Shown here: positions 25,246-36,520 of the stretch, piece by piece
Layout: each line of letters opens with the position of its first letter
Numbering within the stretch: the stretch's first letter is position 1
Origin: Penelope pileata
Lineage: Eukaryota > Chordata > Aves > Galliformes > Cracidae
Reading direction: 5' to 3'
Assembly: GCA_013396635.1 (NCBI GenBank)
Contig: WBMW01003830.1
Coordinates: 2,020,980-2,084,979 of the forward strand
Length of the DNA stretch: 64,000 bases
Program-made: the position numbers and the translations under genes
Notes under the pieces: generated by a model
What the model was told of the DNA's origin: nothing
Seen by the model: only the letters and a program-made list of their open reading frames with translations
Database searches by the model: none

Positions 25246-27257
25246 TGAATTAAAAGGGGCTAAAAACCTACTTTGAAGTTATAGAAAAAGGATGCGATAC
25301 TTACAGAAGAAAATAGTGAAATGTTGTTTTTCCCCATTGTTTTCAGTGATCTGCCAAAACCCAAGAATTCAGAAGATGGTTTTGATTATGTGGATTGGGT
25401 GTTCTTTAAGTAATCTTGACTGTGTGCTTTAAAAATATGCTAATGAAGTCATTTCCTTAAACGCAGTGAAAATAGACAACAGCAGGGCAGTTTTCTGCCC
25501 TGAAGTGTTCTGTATCTAACACGCTAGGATGTTATATGCTCAAGAAGCTCTCTCTCTGCTCATATTTGTAGTTTCAGCTCCTTTTGCTGATCCTCTGCAT
25601 CTAATGCTGCAGCCTACAGCCAGTGTCCGGCCTCCTGCCTGTGTAGTTGGTGATAAACCTTATTCCATACTACTAAATTCAGATCTGGTTATTTAACTTG
25701 ATTTTACAATCTCACACGTCCTAGCTGTAATTTTTTTTTTTTGATGGTGTGGATATGTAAATTTTACTGTTAAACTCTGTAATACTTGTCCCGTGACAAC
25801 ACAGCAGTCTTTTTGAATCCCCGTCAGCTGTACTGTCAGCACTAACTGCACCCATTTCGGGGATGGAGCCTTTCCTGTCCCATAGCAGCTGCTGTGCTGT
25901 ACAATGCCAATTGGCCCTGGTGATGCTTAGGAGGGTACTCCAGAGCACCAGTAGGAAACTAAGTATGCAGCAAGGGTATGTCTAGTTTGCTTCCCAACAC
26001 AATCTGCTGCATAGGATGCTTTCATCCAGAGCTGCTCCAGGTACAAACGAAAGTGCTAGGATGAGAGAAGACAGCACAAAGACAGCACAGTCACTCCCTT
26101 GAGGAAGCCCTTGCTGAACCTTCCCACTTGCCATTGCCTCTGCGTGCTCTGTGACTGGTTTCCTTCCAGCCTGGGGGGCCTCTTCCTGAAGTTAAAGCGT
26201 TTAAGCACCTCGTGAAAGAGGTGGAATCAGGAACGTCTTTCTCATTGACCAAAGCACGTAGGTCTTTTTTGTCCAAATCTTGAAGTAAAGCTTTGAAAAA
26301 TCTGTGTTTTGGCTTTCTGTGTGGGAAAATCAGTGCATGCCAATGTGTGTGCCTTGCTGATTAGCCCTCTGGGGCAGACACTGCTCAGTAGCAGAGAGAC
26401 TGACTGAAGGATGGTGGGAGGGACGGCTTTGGCTCCATCAGTTGCTTTCTGTCTGCAGCTCTCAGGAATGCTGAGAAATCATATGCAGCATTGTTCCCCT
26501 CAGCATATTCTCATGTGCTTTGTCCAGCCTGGCTGTAAGCAATTCCAGTGACAGGCATCCAGTGCTCCTTTGGGAGGCAAAAAATAGTTCAGCCATCACT
26601 GTAGGGAAGAGAATGAGATTCCAAGGAAATGAGAGAGATCTGCTTGAAAACAGCAACAATGTGAAGGGGCGCTCGGATGTTACTCTCACAGGTTTACAAG
26701 TCTGAGCCAGAGACAGACTTGGGGTTGTTTTATTCCTACCTAGCAGTGGCACTGACCTAGAGCCTTAGTATGCATTTCTGTTTTATGTTCTAATTTGCTT
26801 TCGTTTTGATTCTGGAGCTCCAGCATTGTAATATATATGGTAGAGACACACTTTAGGAGAGAGGCACAAAGGGAAGTGGAACTTGAATTATTCTCTTGAA
26901 GCATGAGAATGGAGCAATTAATGCTTCAATGTAGGAATATAAGTAAACTTTTGGAAGTCCTTGGCTTCTATTGAAAAAAATAAAGTGCACTCTGATTTCT
27001 GAGCATGGTTTTGAAGCTGATTTACCCACCTCACTTATCCTGCTCTGAACATTCCTTTCTGAATTATGTAAAACAGAAGGAAAATCATACTTGAAAAAAA
27101 TTTCTGTGGCAGCAGGCTTTCTCAGACAATGAATAAAACAAAGCATGATCAAGACTTGTTTTCCCTGGCAGTTCTGTTTCCCTGGACAGAACCCTTGCTG
27201 AGCTGTTAATTATCAAATTTTCTGAGTCTGTTGTTTTCTTTTTCTGAGAATGTAGCA

Positions 27258-27335
27258 GTTGCTAGACTGGATCAGACCCAAGGTCTGGTATTCTGTCTCT
27301 GACAGTGGCTAGCACCAGATGTCTCTGAAGTGAAT
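27258..27335 (+). repeat. Ancient amniote interspersed repeat fragment
   Basis: The segment ACTGGATCAGACCCAAGGTC, followed shortly by TTCTGTCTCTGACAGTGGCT and AGCACCAGATG, matches a repeat I know from turtle, crocodilian and bird genomes (typically GGATCAGACC...CCTGTCTCTGACAGTGGCCA...CCAGATGC). I cannot assign its class securely without a repeat library. The fragment is diverged but collinear over about 75 bases. Confidence 0.6.
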
Positions 27336-27892
27336 GAGCTCTGCAGCAGCAGGTGGGAGCTCATCTACTCCTACACTAGGTGTAATTGTGTTTTTTAGCA
27401 GTTAGAGATAACTTAGGTTATGGAAAAGATGGTTTAATATTTCTTCCACATATCTGGATAATCCTTCTGGCATTAGGAATATACAAGCCTTTTGTATGAA
27501 ATTTTTTGACGTTTTCTTCATTCTTTTTCCTTTTAAGTTTGCTGCCTCAAAAGTTTTCTTCTCCCACGGCGTGGCACAACGAGAACACATATTCCTACTT
27601 ACTGAACTGTCAGTTCACCTACTGGCCCTTCCTAGTTCCCTAGGGAAGTCATTAATTATTATTATTATTTTTTTGAAAGCGAATTTCATCCTTGAAGCCA
27701 CTTCCGCTGCAGCAATAGTAAAAGTGCTGTATGCTATCCACTGCTCTTGGAGAAATGGCTCTGCTGAACTGTTAACCCGTTGTTGCCTAAGTGTAGCCTG
27801 GCCACTTGTGAAACTATGGGAGACTATCTCCTCTCATCTTTTGTCAACTGGATTTATGTAAAAATAGTTCAATTTCTGTAAATGTAATGTCT

Positions 27893-27982
27893 GTATTTTA
27901 CTGAAGGGAAAACTGAAGCAGAGACCAAGTATGTACTTCGGTCTTAACTGTAGAATGAGAGAGTTCAGCTAGGATTCAAGAT
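27893..27982 (-). repeat. MIR/CORE-type SINE fragment
   Basis: TTTTACTGAAGGGAAAACTG followed by AAGCAGAGACCAAGT and then AGCTAGGATTCAAG matches, in order, the reverse complement of MIR-type SINEs (canonical TTTTACAGATGAGGAAACTG, AGGCACAGAGAGGTTAAGT, and AGCTAGGATTCGAA). Order and spacing are kept over about 90 bases. The family predates the split of birds and mammals, so the piece is very old. Confidence 0.6.
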
Positions 27983-30900
27983 GGTATATGATATCTCAGA
28001 TTCACTAATGGCAATGCTTCTTCAAAGAAAAGTCTGATTTTGAGTCGGTGCAGCTCAATACTGACAATTGTATGACCAGTGAACTGCCACATCCAGGAAT
28101 GGGGTGGCTTCACTAGCACTGAGCACCACCATAATGCCACCACCTGATGTAGTTCAGATTCAGGTTCCAGCAGAATCTATTTTGTAGTAAACTTTAACTG
28201 TAGTGGTTGCTTTACAATTACAGTTGAATGTCCTGGCATGGGCAGCTAGAACGATGACTCATATTTCCAGAGCTGCAATGTTTGAAGGGACCTCCTGTAG
28301 CAGCTGTACATGTGCAATTGTTGAGTTCCTCACTGATTCAGGGCAACATAAAGGTAGAAATTAAATGATGCTGCACATTTCTACAGTGTTTTTGCATATA
28401 TTAAGAAATAATTCAGCTGGAGTGCAGATCTCATATATTCCTGTTCTACAGGTGAGTTAAGGGACTGCTCTTCAGAAACAGAGTTCAAACTGCCTTCTAA
28501 AGTCAGTGCGAGGTATGAGGGTGTGACAGCTGAGAAAAATTTAGACCTAAGTGACACACTGAAACTTGGGTGACATGTCCTTAGCAAAGTGTGGGAGAAG
28601 CTTGGGACTCCTGTCTTCCAGAATGGATTGACGTTACATAGTCTGTCCAGTAAAATGTACTTAAACACAGTGCCGATAGGTGTCTTAACCTTATGATTTG
28701 CGGGATCACTGTGCAGGTTTGTTTTTCTGCTCAGTTCTGGAAGGAATGAAGAACCCCCAAAAGAAAGAGAAATCAATGAAAACTTCTGTAGGCTAATCTA
28801 AACAAATTTCTTTGCTGTCTTTCAGAATCAAAAGGTATGCAGACTGCTCATTCACAGGGTGAATATATGGGATAAGTTTTGATTAAATTAAATATACTGA
28901 GACATTTCTTCTTAAATAGCAGTAATGCTCCAGGGGTCTTGGTGTCCTTTTGTCCTGGAACACTGAGAAAGTTTTGCATTCAAGTGAAAACCTCCTGAAA
29001 GAATTTGCTTTTGTCCAGATTTTAATTTCCTTCATACTGTGTGTAAAAATCCTTTTTGGGTTAAGGCATAACATGGCTCTGAATGCTAATTTAATACCAC
29101 CAGAGTAGGTGGCAGTCCATGTTGGTAATGCCACTAGGTGAGCTGGATAAGGCTTATAGTACGGTTGAAAACAGATCTGGAGGCTTATAGCACAGTGGGT
29201 TTTGTTCCACCTCTTTCGTTATAGATACTTGCAATCTAATTGCGTCAGTGAGGTGTTGGAACTGAGCAGTACTGCTGTGCAGAGCACAAAATGATCTGTG
29301 CATGCAGCTTCTTGACAAAACCTCTGCTGTTAGCCTTCCCTGTAAGCAACGGAACGTTGGGATGCTGTATTCATCCTCCCAGGAGGCAGAGTTCACTGGT
29401 CCAAACCTGTGTCATTTTGTAATGCAATAGATGGGATCTATCCTCAGTCATTCTTAGTGAAAGCCATCCTTAAAGCTGCAGTTGCCAGTTATTACTGCTT
29501 AGCTCCCAGGGAGACAATGTAGCATGATGACAGCTTTGGAGGATGTGCCAGTCTCAGAGCCAGGGTGTGACGCACAATGGGGGTTGGTATTTCAGTGGTT
29601 TACTAAAAGGTATGTGCCTGCAGCTGTGCATGGCTAGTGTTCAGTACTGTTTCTATAGTGAATATTCTTTACGTGAATAAATGTTTCAGTCATCATCAAA
29701 GCCAGAGTTATGTGGCCCGGTAATCTGGCTTAAAAATCATAGCAAGGATAATCTCCCTTAATATGAAATTGGGCAGCTTTGTTTTTCTTGTATAGGTTTC
29801 TCCCAGGTGGATTCACTCAGTTCTGACTTCCTTGCCTAGTGGCAGCACATTGTGTCCAGTCAGCTCTCTGAGTAACAGTCCCAGTAGTTTTCTGTTCTGG
29901 CAGACCTGTTCTGCTCCAAAACCTGGCTGCTAATTGTAATCAATATGAACTAGATAACAGCTTGCAACTCAAGTGTCCATCAGGTTCTGCTCCTCAGGGA
30001 GTTTCATAACTACTGCCACTTCTGTGGGTTTGATATGTGAGGTGTGTGCTGAGCTAGTCCTGGTTGCCATACAGAATTCAGCAGCCATGAGAACTTTCAA
30101 AAATGACTAAAATATACATCAAAAGTGTTTTCCCTTGTGTGCATTTCAGTGCTTTCTGCATCATCAGATGAGGATGAGCATTAGAAAATGCAGGGAAGGG
30201 CATCCTCAGGAAAAGCAGAGGAGACAACTTCTGCCTTTGGGTCTAGAAGAGGCTGTGACCTCTGTGCAGGTTGGAACTGGAATGGAATGCAAATGAACAG
30301 GAAAGCCTGAAACACACGGTAGTTGAGGTTCAGCTTAGAATATATGGCGGAGAAGAGATTGTAAGTTTATATTGTAACTTTGCCCATTGCAACCCCAAAA
30401 TGTAATTGTACCTATGAAATTTCCCTGAGATAAACACAATGATTTAGTCTGTGCTTAGCTTTGCAGACTTCGACACTACATCATCATCAGTGTCAGGTTT
30501 GTCTTCGCAAGTCAAATATTGGTTCATTTTCTGCAGCATGTCAAGAATAGCGTGAGAACCAGCTTGTACCCCAAAGGAGCTGTGCAAATGACTTTTCCTC
30601 TCACTGCTCCTGGATTTTCTATATCTTCCATAATATGTGCATGGCAGATTCAAAGTAGCCATACTTTTTCTACAGATTGATGTGTATACTTGAAGTTAGA
30701 GAGCACCTCTGTTTTTATCCTGTGGTTTGCCCAAAACAAAGGGAGAAGCTTCCTTGTATAACCTCTTCAAGCACAAACAGAGAATATATAAAAGTCTGTG
30801 AAGTCTCTGATGTTCACCTCATGTGGGTGCAGGGTTTTCTCTGCAGGATGATATGATAAAGAAAGTGGGTTTTGGGGGAAAGCGGAATCCAATTCTTACC

Positions 30901-33537
30901 TACAGGCCCTTGCTCTTGTCAGAGGGTCAGATACGACCTTCTTCGTCATATCTTTTTTCTTTGTCTTTAGAGCAAATAAAATCTTTACTGCCTTCCATTG
31001 GTTGGGAGTAAGAGTTAGAATTGGTTTTAGAAAGAAGCAGCTGCTCAAAAGACCTGTTTCCTGCTGCTTGGTTCATCCTCCCATGGGCATTCTTTCTCCA
31101 GCACCTCAAATGAAACTTCCTGCTATGCATAATTCTGACTTCTGTCAAAGCTTTCAGCACCTCTGTTTTCTTACCTTGACATTATGAACTCCTTTAAAAA
31201 TAAGACCAAACCAAGGTGGCTGAATAATCCCTTCTCTGTGCTTTTCTGAGGTAATCATCACCAAATCTATTCTCTTTTCAAGTGTGCTTTTTTTTTTTTT
31301 CTGCTTTTGCTACTAGGATAGAGCTCTTTGATCACTGGTGATTGGGCTGCTTAAAATGTATGGCCTCCTCTTACTTTATAGTTTCTCTAACTTAATCAGT
31401 TATTGCATCTGGGTAATTTAAAGTGCCCTGTGTGCTAACTGTCATTATATTGATGTTATCCTAATGGAGTTGCTGGATTGTGTATTTGCAAATAGTTCCT
31501 GTCATGATTAATTGGACAAATCCAACAGTGTTTCATGATAAGAGAGACCAGAGGCTGCTCATTTCTGGCAGTATTTCTTTTCCTTAGTGTTCATGGTGAG
31601 GACATGGAGCTTTGTTGTTGAAACCCTAGTTCTTAGCTTGCTACTTGCCTTGAAAAAGTTCAAATAACTGGAGCCTATCATAATGTCAAGATTAAAATGG
31701 CTTGAATAGAATGAAGAAGCCTCCTTATTTAAAGCATAAATTGTTGAACTTAAATCTGAAGCTTTAGAGATCTGTAGTCTTTCTAGGAGACAGATTTTCT
31801 TAGCAATACTTGTAAGCGGGGCATGGTTATTTGTTTGCCTGAACAATTCTGAATGAACCTCATGCACAGATTCTTTGTGCATCCTCCACATCTCCCTGGT
31901 TCTGAACAGTTCTACTATATAGCTAATAGTGGATTTGAGGTTAGGTAGGACCAGCACAATAAGCGTCATTTGAAAGAGATGGCTTTTGAGATTTGGTCCA
32001 AGTCCGGTGAACCTTCATGAACATGACTGAAAGTGTAGGGGTGGCATTAGTTAGGGACCATAGTCATTGCCCACAGCCCTATTATGCTTAGCACAGTGGG
32101 ACAGATGGTAAAGAAACCTGTAGTCTGTGAAGAAAATAGGAAAAGGAATGTTTGGTTATGTTTTTTTTTTTTTTTTCCCCTCCTGTTGTTTGTTTTTTTC
32201 TGGTGGTTTTGTTTGTTTGTTTTTCCCAAATCTGGTGAAAATAGAGGAATGCTTCTGCAGATTCTATGGCACTTTATAAACTCTGCTCTAGAGCTTAAGA
32301 CTTTTAGCCTAAGTTAGGCATAAAAGAAATGTTGAAGAAAAGACACCTGGGAAAGTTATAAGTGTGCTGTATATAGTGGAGACTTTGGCATCCCAAACTG
32401 ACTGGAAGCTCTAGATCAAACTTCTTCAGCTGATGACAGGATAAAAAAAATGATGCTGAAAGCTAGTTCAGAGTGCCAAATTTGGTAAGTCTTCATACGA
32501 CAGTGAAAGAAGGGCACTGTCTTCAGGAACTGTTCCTGTCGTGGTAAATTCCTACTTGCGCTGAAGTCCCTTCCTGCACTGGCTTACAATCTGCTTAGGC
32601 TTCAACTATTACTTGTGACAGAGTGGTCATCTAATAGTTACGTGCATGTTTGACAGGACACCTGCAAATTTTCTGGTATCACTTGCTCTCAATATTGGGA
32701 GTCAAAAGCTGTAGCAGTACAGCTCCTCCTAGCATTATGCTGTGCCTGACGGCTCTTGTCCTTAAGGACAGTCCTTACCTTTCTGTAGGACGAAGATCTT
32801 CCTAGACATCTCTGATGTTAGTCTAAGATTAGAAGCTGGAAGTCCAGACAGTCATTGAAAGTGTTTCGTGTTGAAATGGTTCTTAGGCTGTTTGCTTGTA
32901 CTGAAGCCTCCCTGCACAATGTGTGAGAATGTAAGATTCCAGTCTTATGGGAGACCTCTAGGTCAACTATTTGAATAATTAGTGCAAAAACTTTATATAA
33001 AGAAAGGAAAGCGTGAAGCAGTTATGCCTGTGGTATGTTGTTCTTGCCTACTTTAAGTCTTTTGGTGACTTTGTCATGGTTAAGTCAAAATTCTGCATCT
33101 GACTAATGACCCTCATTGCTTTATTTACATTGAATTGCTTTCTCTTTCATACTCATTTCAAAAGCATTTAAAATAAATTTAATGTTGTAATATATGTTTT
33201 CAGAAGAGAAAGTTCTCACCTAGCACGAAGCCTATAAATTTTGAACTGTGGGCAGTAGAATAAAATAGTTGTAATTAGAAGTAATGGGTTAGTTTTTTCT
33301 TGAGCATAAAATATGATACAGTAAAGACTGGACAGTATCTAGGAACTGAGGGATGCATTTTATTTTCAATCTTTTGGCCTGACTCATCCATCTGTGGGCT
33401 GTTTGAAGTTGCAGCCATTTAAAGATGTCTGTCTCTGTTTCAATATCCTTGTTTCCTAATCCTGGTTCTCAAGGGCATGTTGGATTAGCTTGAATAATGA
33501 ACATGTCTAACTGAGGGAACTTGACATTGGATGTATG

Positions 33538-34086
33538 TAGGTCACTTCAAGTGTAACGCCTCCTATTTAATTCCATGGAAACTACATCGTATACAATGAA
33601 CACAATAACACTATTTGATGGAGTAAATTCTCATCTACAAAGCACTATTTTTCCGCACAGTCACCACCACCAGCTGTGCATTTTTGCCAGCAATGAACAA
33701 GAGTGTGCATGCCACGCTCATAAAAATCTGTACCAGCGGAGGTGACCCAGTGTCGCCACTGCTGAAACATACCACCTACCACCTCCCTGTGCTCATGTCC
33801 ACTGTTTGGTCACCATAAATGTTCAGCAAGCAGTGATGAATGTCAATGGGTGCCATTTTTTCCACATGGAGAAATTCAGTTCCACACCTTTGTTTCATCA
33901 GCCCTTCCATGTCAGATGCCATTGTGTCAGGCTCCCCCTTTGCTGCCATCTGTCGCACAGCAACAAAATGTAACAGAATATTGGTGGGAAGGTTCAGCCT
34001 CTACTGCCATACCACCAACATCCACCTCTGCCACCGTGGGCCAATATAATGAAATAGGAGGCATTACTTTCAGAGCGGCCCTTGTA
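33538..34086 (-). mobile_element. Short mariner (Galluhop/Mariner1_GG-like), non-autonomous
   Basis: A 549-base element bounded by TA and by diverged terminal inverted repeats. The 11-base core GCCTCCTATTT at 33558-33568 is matched by its reverse complement at 34052-34062, with flanking similarity (AAGTGTAACGCC against AAAGTAATGCC). The right end reads, on the minus strand, TACAAGGGCCGCTCTGAAAG. A minus-strand frame inside encodes a mariner-type N-terminal DNA-binding region. A full mariner is about 1.3 kb, so most of the transposase, including the DDD catalytic domain, is missing: it is an internally deleted copy that could only have moved with enzyme supplied elsewhere. The family name is from memory; the mariner class is firm. 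Confidence 0.85.
33776..33958 (-). pseudogene. Mariner transposase N-terminal HTH remnant
   Basis: The minus-strand frame contains EKMAPIDIHHCLLNIYGDQT and then VDMSTGRW, matching the first helix-turn-helix of mariner/Mos1-type transposases (HTH_48 type; family pattern IHRxLLxxYGxxxxSxxTVRRW), which binds the element's inverted repeats. A TAG stop directly follows the tryptophan; beyond it the same frame reads on as VVCFSSGDTGSPPLVQIF to another stop near 33639. No catalytic aspartates are encoded. The start at 33958 is simply the first ATG of the open frame. It lies wholly inside the deleted mariner and is not a host gene. Confidence 0.8.
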
Positions 34087-35037
34087 TCTAGCACAAAATG
34101 GTGGAATCAGAGCAAGTGTAATGTAACTGTTGAGAGGACTAAATCCTCAGTCTTTTGAAATGAAAGACCATTCTTGTTACAGGTGTTGACATGCCATGTT
34201 TCATTAAATCCCCTTCTCTGAGACCCCATGAATGCTAATGCTGGATTCTGTTCATGGATCCTGTTCTGTTGCTCTGCAACAGAGTGAGCAGGACTGTTGT
34301 ATCCTCATCTGTTCCCTGCAACTGCACATGCAGGGTGGCCTTTGGTCCCTCTTTCCCACCTTCCTAGCATCTTTAGCTAGTTTATGCTGTTTTTACATTT
34401 TGCTTAATCTCATTCCTGCCGAAGAGAGAAAAGCTTACAAGGGGATGAGCTTTATATGACAGTGGGTGCTGTTTACAGAGCTGTATCCCAGGGCAAATAT
34501 GAGTGTCTAAGGAACTAGTGTAAAACATAGCTAAAAAATGAGAGGTAATGTGGTAGGATCTCTGATTTCTGATACCAGCTCTTCAGCTGATGCATGTATC
34601 ACTATTGCAAGTGAAAATACTTCTGAGAGTCTGGATCAAAAAGCTATACTCTTTCAGGTTTGGTTTAAAAAGAAAAAATTAAATGTCACAAATAATTTTC
34701 TGTGGTTACATGTTGAGGTATGTAGTGAACCACACGGTGCACACTGTCCTTGTTCACTGTTGTGGCCCTAGGCAGCAGTGTCCTGCCAGATGCAGACTGG
34801 GTGCCGCAATATCAGCTGCAAAAATGAAGACTACAATTACTGATTTTTTGAGTGACGTAGCTGAGTTCCATATAACAAGAAGAGGTAGAGAGCCTCTTCT
34901 TTGTAGTAGTAGTAGCTGTTGTTTTTTTCTCTTCTCTGTTGATTCCACAATGTGTGTCCACTCATGCAGAAAGTTGTTGACTGAGTTATGTTTAAAGTTT
35001 AGGGATTTTTGAAGGGAAAAGGTGAGGGCTTTTTTTG

Positions 35038-35053
35038 CCACAAGAGGGAGCAC
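35038..35053 (+). promoter_or_regulatory. Weak CTCF-like motif
   Basis: CCACAAGAGGGAGCAC resembles the CTCF core (CCASYAGRKGGCRSYR) at 12 of 16 positions, keeping CCAC, AGAGGG and GC, but it lacks the central C after the G run. It is weaker than the site near 4.02 kb and could be chance. Confidence 0.2.
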
Positions 35054-35766
35054 ATGAGAAACACCAGAAGGAGGAAACTGCACTGTGACAGTTCTGCTCA
35101 TGCGTTCATTTTAGGCTCCACAAACATGTAGGGAAATTCTTGGAGCTGAGCTCCTCCTACCATTTTGCTCTCATATTTTGGTAATCACAGATGCCAGAGA
35201 TGGGAACAGTCTAGCTAAGCCTTGCCTGATCAGTATTGCCTAGTGGTTCTTCCATGATTCTGTCTCAACTTGAGATGTACATCATTAAGGTTTTATGAAT
35301 CAAACTCACAAGGTAATTTATTCAGCAAGTCAGTCATAGTGACATAGTGAGGTCAGGGCTTGGAGCCCAGGGAAGAAATAATGTCAGTGGTTAGAACACG
35401 GTGCTGTTTCTATCAGGTTGGCACTCTTATTACTAATCCATTTAACTAAATGGATATTGATTTTAGTTAATTCACTATCCAACCAAGTCATGCTGATATA
35501 CTTTTAATGTACTCTGACTGTAGTTATGCTGAAGGGCTACATCTATTTAACGGCATTGGATTTTATGCCAAATAAGTTAAATCTTTGTAAAAGTGAGTAT
35601 TGACAAGCTCTAAGTGTTTTATAATGGGATTTTGCATTTGTAAGCTCTTTCTCCTATCAGTTCTGGTTTTATCCCACATTCAGCTTTTCAGCTGGCCTTC
35701 AGAGGTGGCATTTTCTTGGTACAAGACTGATTGAATGTTAACACTGTAAGAATCAGCATTTCCAAG

Positions 35767-35812
35767 TTAAAAAAAAAAAAAAGAAAAAGAAAAAAAAAGT
35801 AAATAAAATAGC
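35767..35812. repeat. A-rich low-complexity tract
   Basis: A runs interrupted by single G bases, then AAGTAAATAAAATAG. No retrocopy body is recognisable upstream, so this is listed only as low-complexity sequence. Confidence 0.85.
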
Positions 35813-36004
35813 TAACCTAAAGCTGCTTTCTGTTTTACTCTCTTCTCGCTGCAGATGTGCTATTGTAATAGATGTCTCAATCACAGAGTCATTTTGTCTC
35901 ATAGTATTCATTTATTTTTTTTCCTTTGATACATAAGTTTAATAGAAATACCTTCCAATCCCTTAGTATCATGTTTAATGTCAGAGTCCACAAAAGGCAT
36001 TTGC

Positions 36005-36052
36005 AGAATCATAGACTCACAGAATTGCAGGGGTTGGAAGGGACCTCGAGAG
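36005..36052 (-). mobile_element. CR1 LINE extreme 3' tail, cut at an N
   Basis: AGAATCATAGACTCACAGAA followed by TTGCAGGGGTTGGAAGGGAC and CTCGAGAG is the reverse complement of the terminal CR1 sequence (family form GGTCCCTTCCAACC...ATTCTATGATTCT). Similarity stops exactly at the single N at 36053. Either the element was truncated there or the N hides a small unresolved or misjoined interval. Confidence 0.85.
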
Positions 36053-36296
36053 NAGTTAATTGCACACTCTGCTCAGCAAACCTGGGGGAGGAGGTGTATA
36101 AAGCAATGAGTGGATCTGCTGAGAATGTGTATGTTTGTATGGCAGAGGTCCATGCTGTGGGTAGGGGAGGGTGCATGACAGAGAATGGAGCAATGAGTTC
36201 CTACTGCTGGCTCTGCTGGTGCCTGTTGTGCAACTGTGAGCACACTGCTCCCTTTGTCTGCGTGCAGTTCCCTGCCTGCCTGTTCTCTGGCCTGTT

Positions 36297-36340
36297 GTGA
36301 TGATAAGCTCTGCAGGGCATGGACCATCTCTTCCTGTGGT
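36297..36340 (+). repeat. Ancient amniote repeat, left part
   Basis: GATAAGCTCTGCAGGGCATG followed by GACCATCTCTTCCTGTG matches the widespread amniote repeat segment that reads roughly GTAAGCTCTTTGGGGCAGGG then ACCATCT. In intact copies the next part (CAGCGCCTAGCACAATGGGG) follows within about 30 bases; here it lies about 120 bases further on. Confidence 0.55.
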
Positions 36341-36459
36341 CTAAAAATGCCACGCACATCTTCATTAGCTACCACTCCCTCCTTGGAGTATTTTTAGTTG
36401 TTGTTTGGCTCAGCCAGTTGTTACCTCTATATAGTAGATAATAGAGACTGCCAGTTGCA

Positions 36460-36520
36460 TGTTTGGACAGCACCTAGCACTTTGGGGCCCAGACTTGGTG
36501 AACACCTTTAGTCACTGCTG
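36460..36520 (+). repeat. Ancient amniote repeat, right part
   Basis: GGACAGCACCTAGCACTTTG followed by GGGCCCAGACTTGGTG matches the tail of the same family as the piece at 36297-36340 (typical CAGCGCCTAGCACAATGGGG then TCCTGGTC). The two are in the same orientation and order, so they are most simply one old copy with extra sequence between them. Confidence 0.6.

Larger units (their letters stand above)
25246..33537. other. Mostly unique non-coding sequence
   Basis: Apart from the ancient repeat pieces listed at 27.26-27.34 kb and 27.89-27.98 kb, I see nothing recognisable. There are T runs of twelve or more near 25731, 31288 and 32161, and a TTA microsatellite-like tract near 27654-27668. 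Reading frames are short and unconvincing on both strands. Confidence 0.5.
34087..36004. other. Non-coding sequence, no gene seen
   Basis: No recognisable gene or repeat family. It contains a weak CTCF-like site at 35038-35053, a perfect 9-base inverted repeat at 35436-35455 (ATCCATTTA, 2-base spacer, TAAATGGAT), and an A-rich low-complexity tract at about 35767-35812. Confidence 0.5.
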
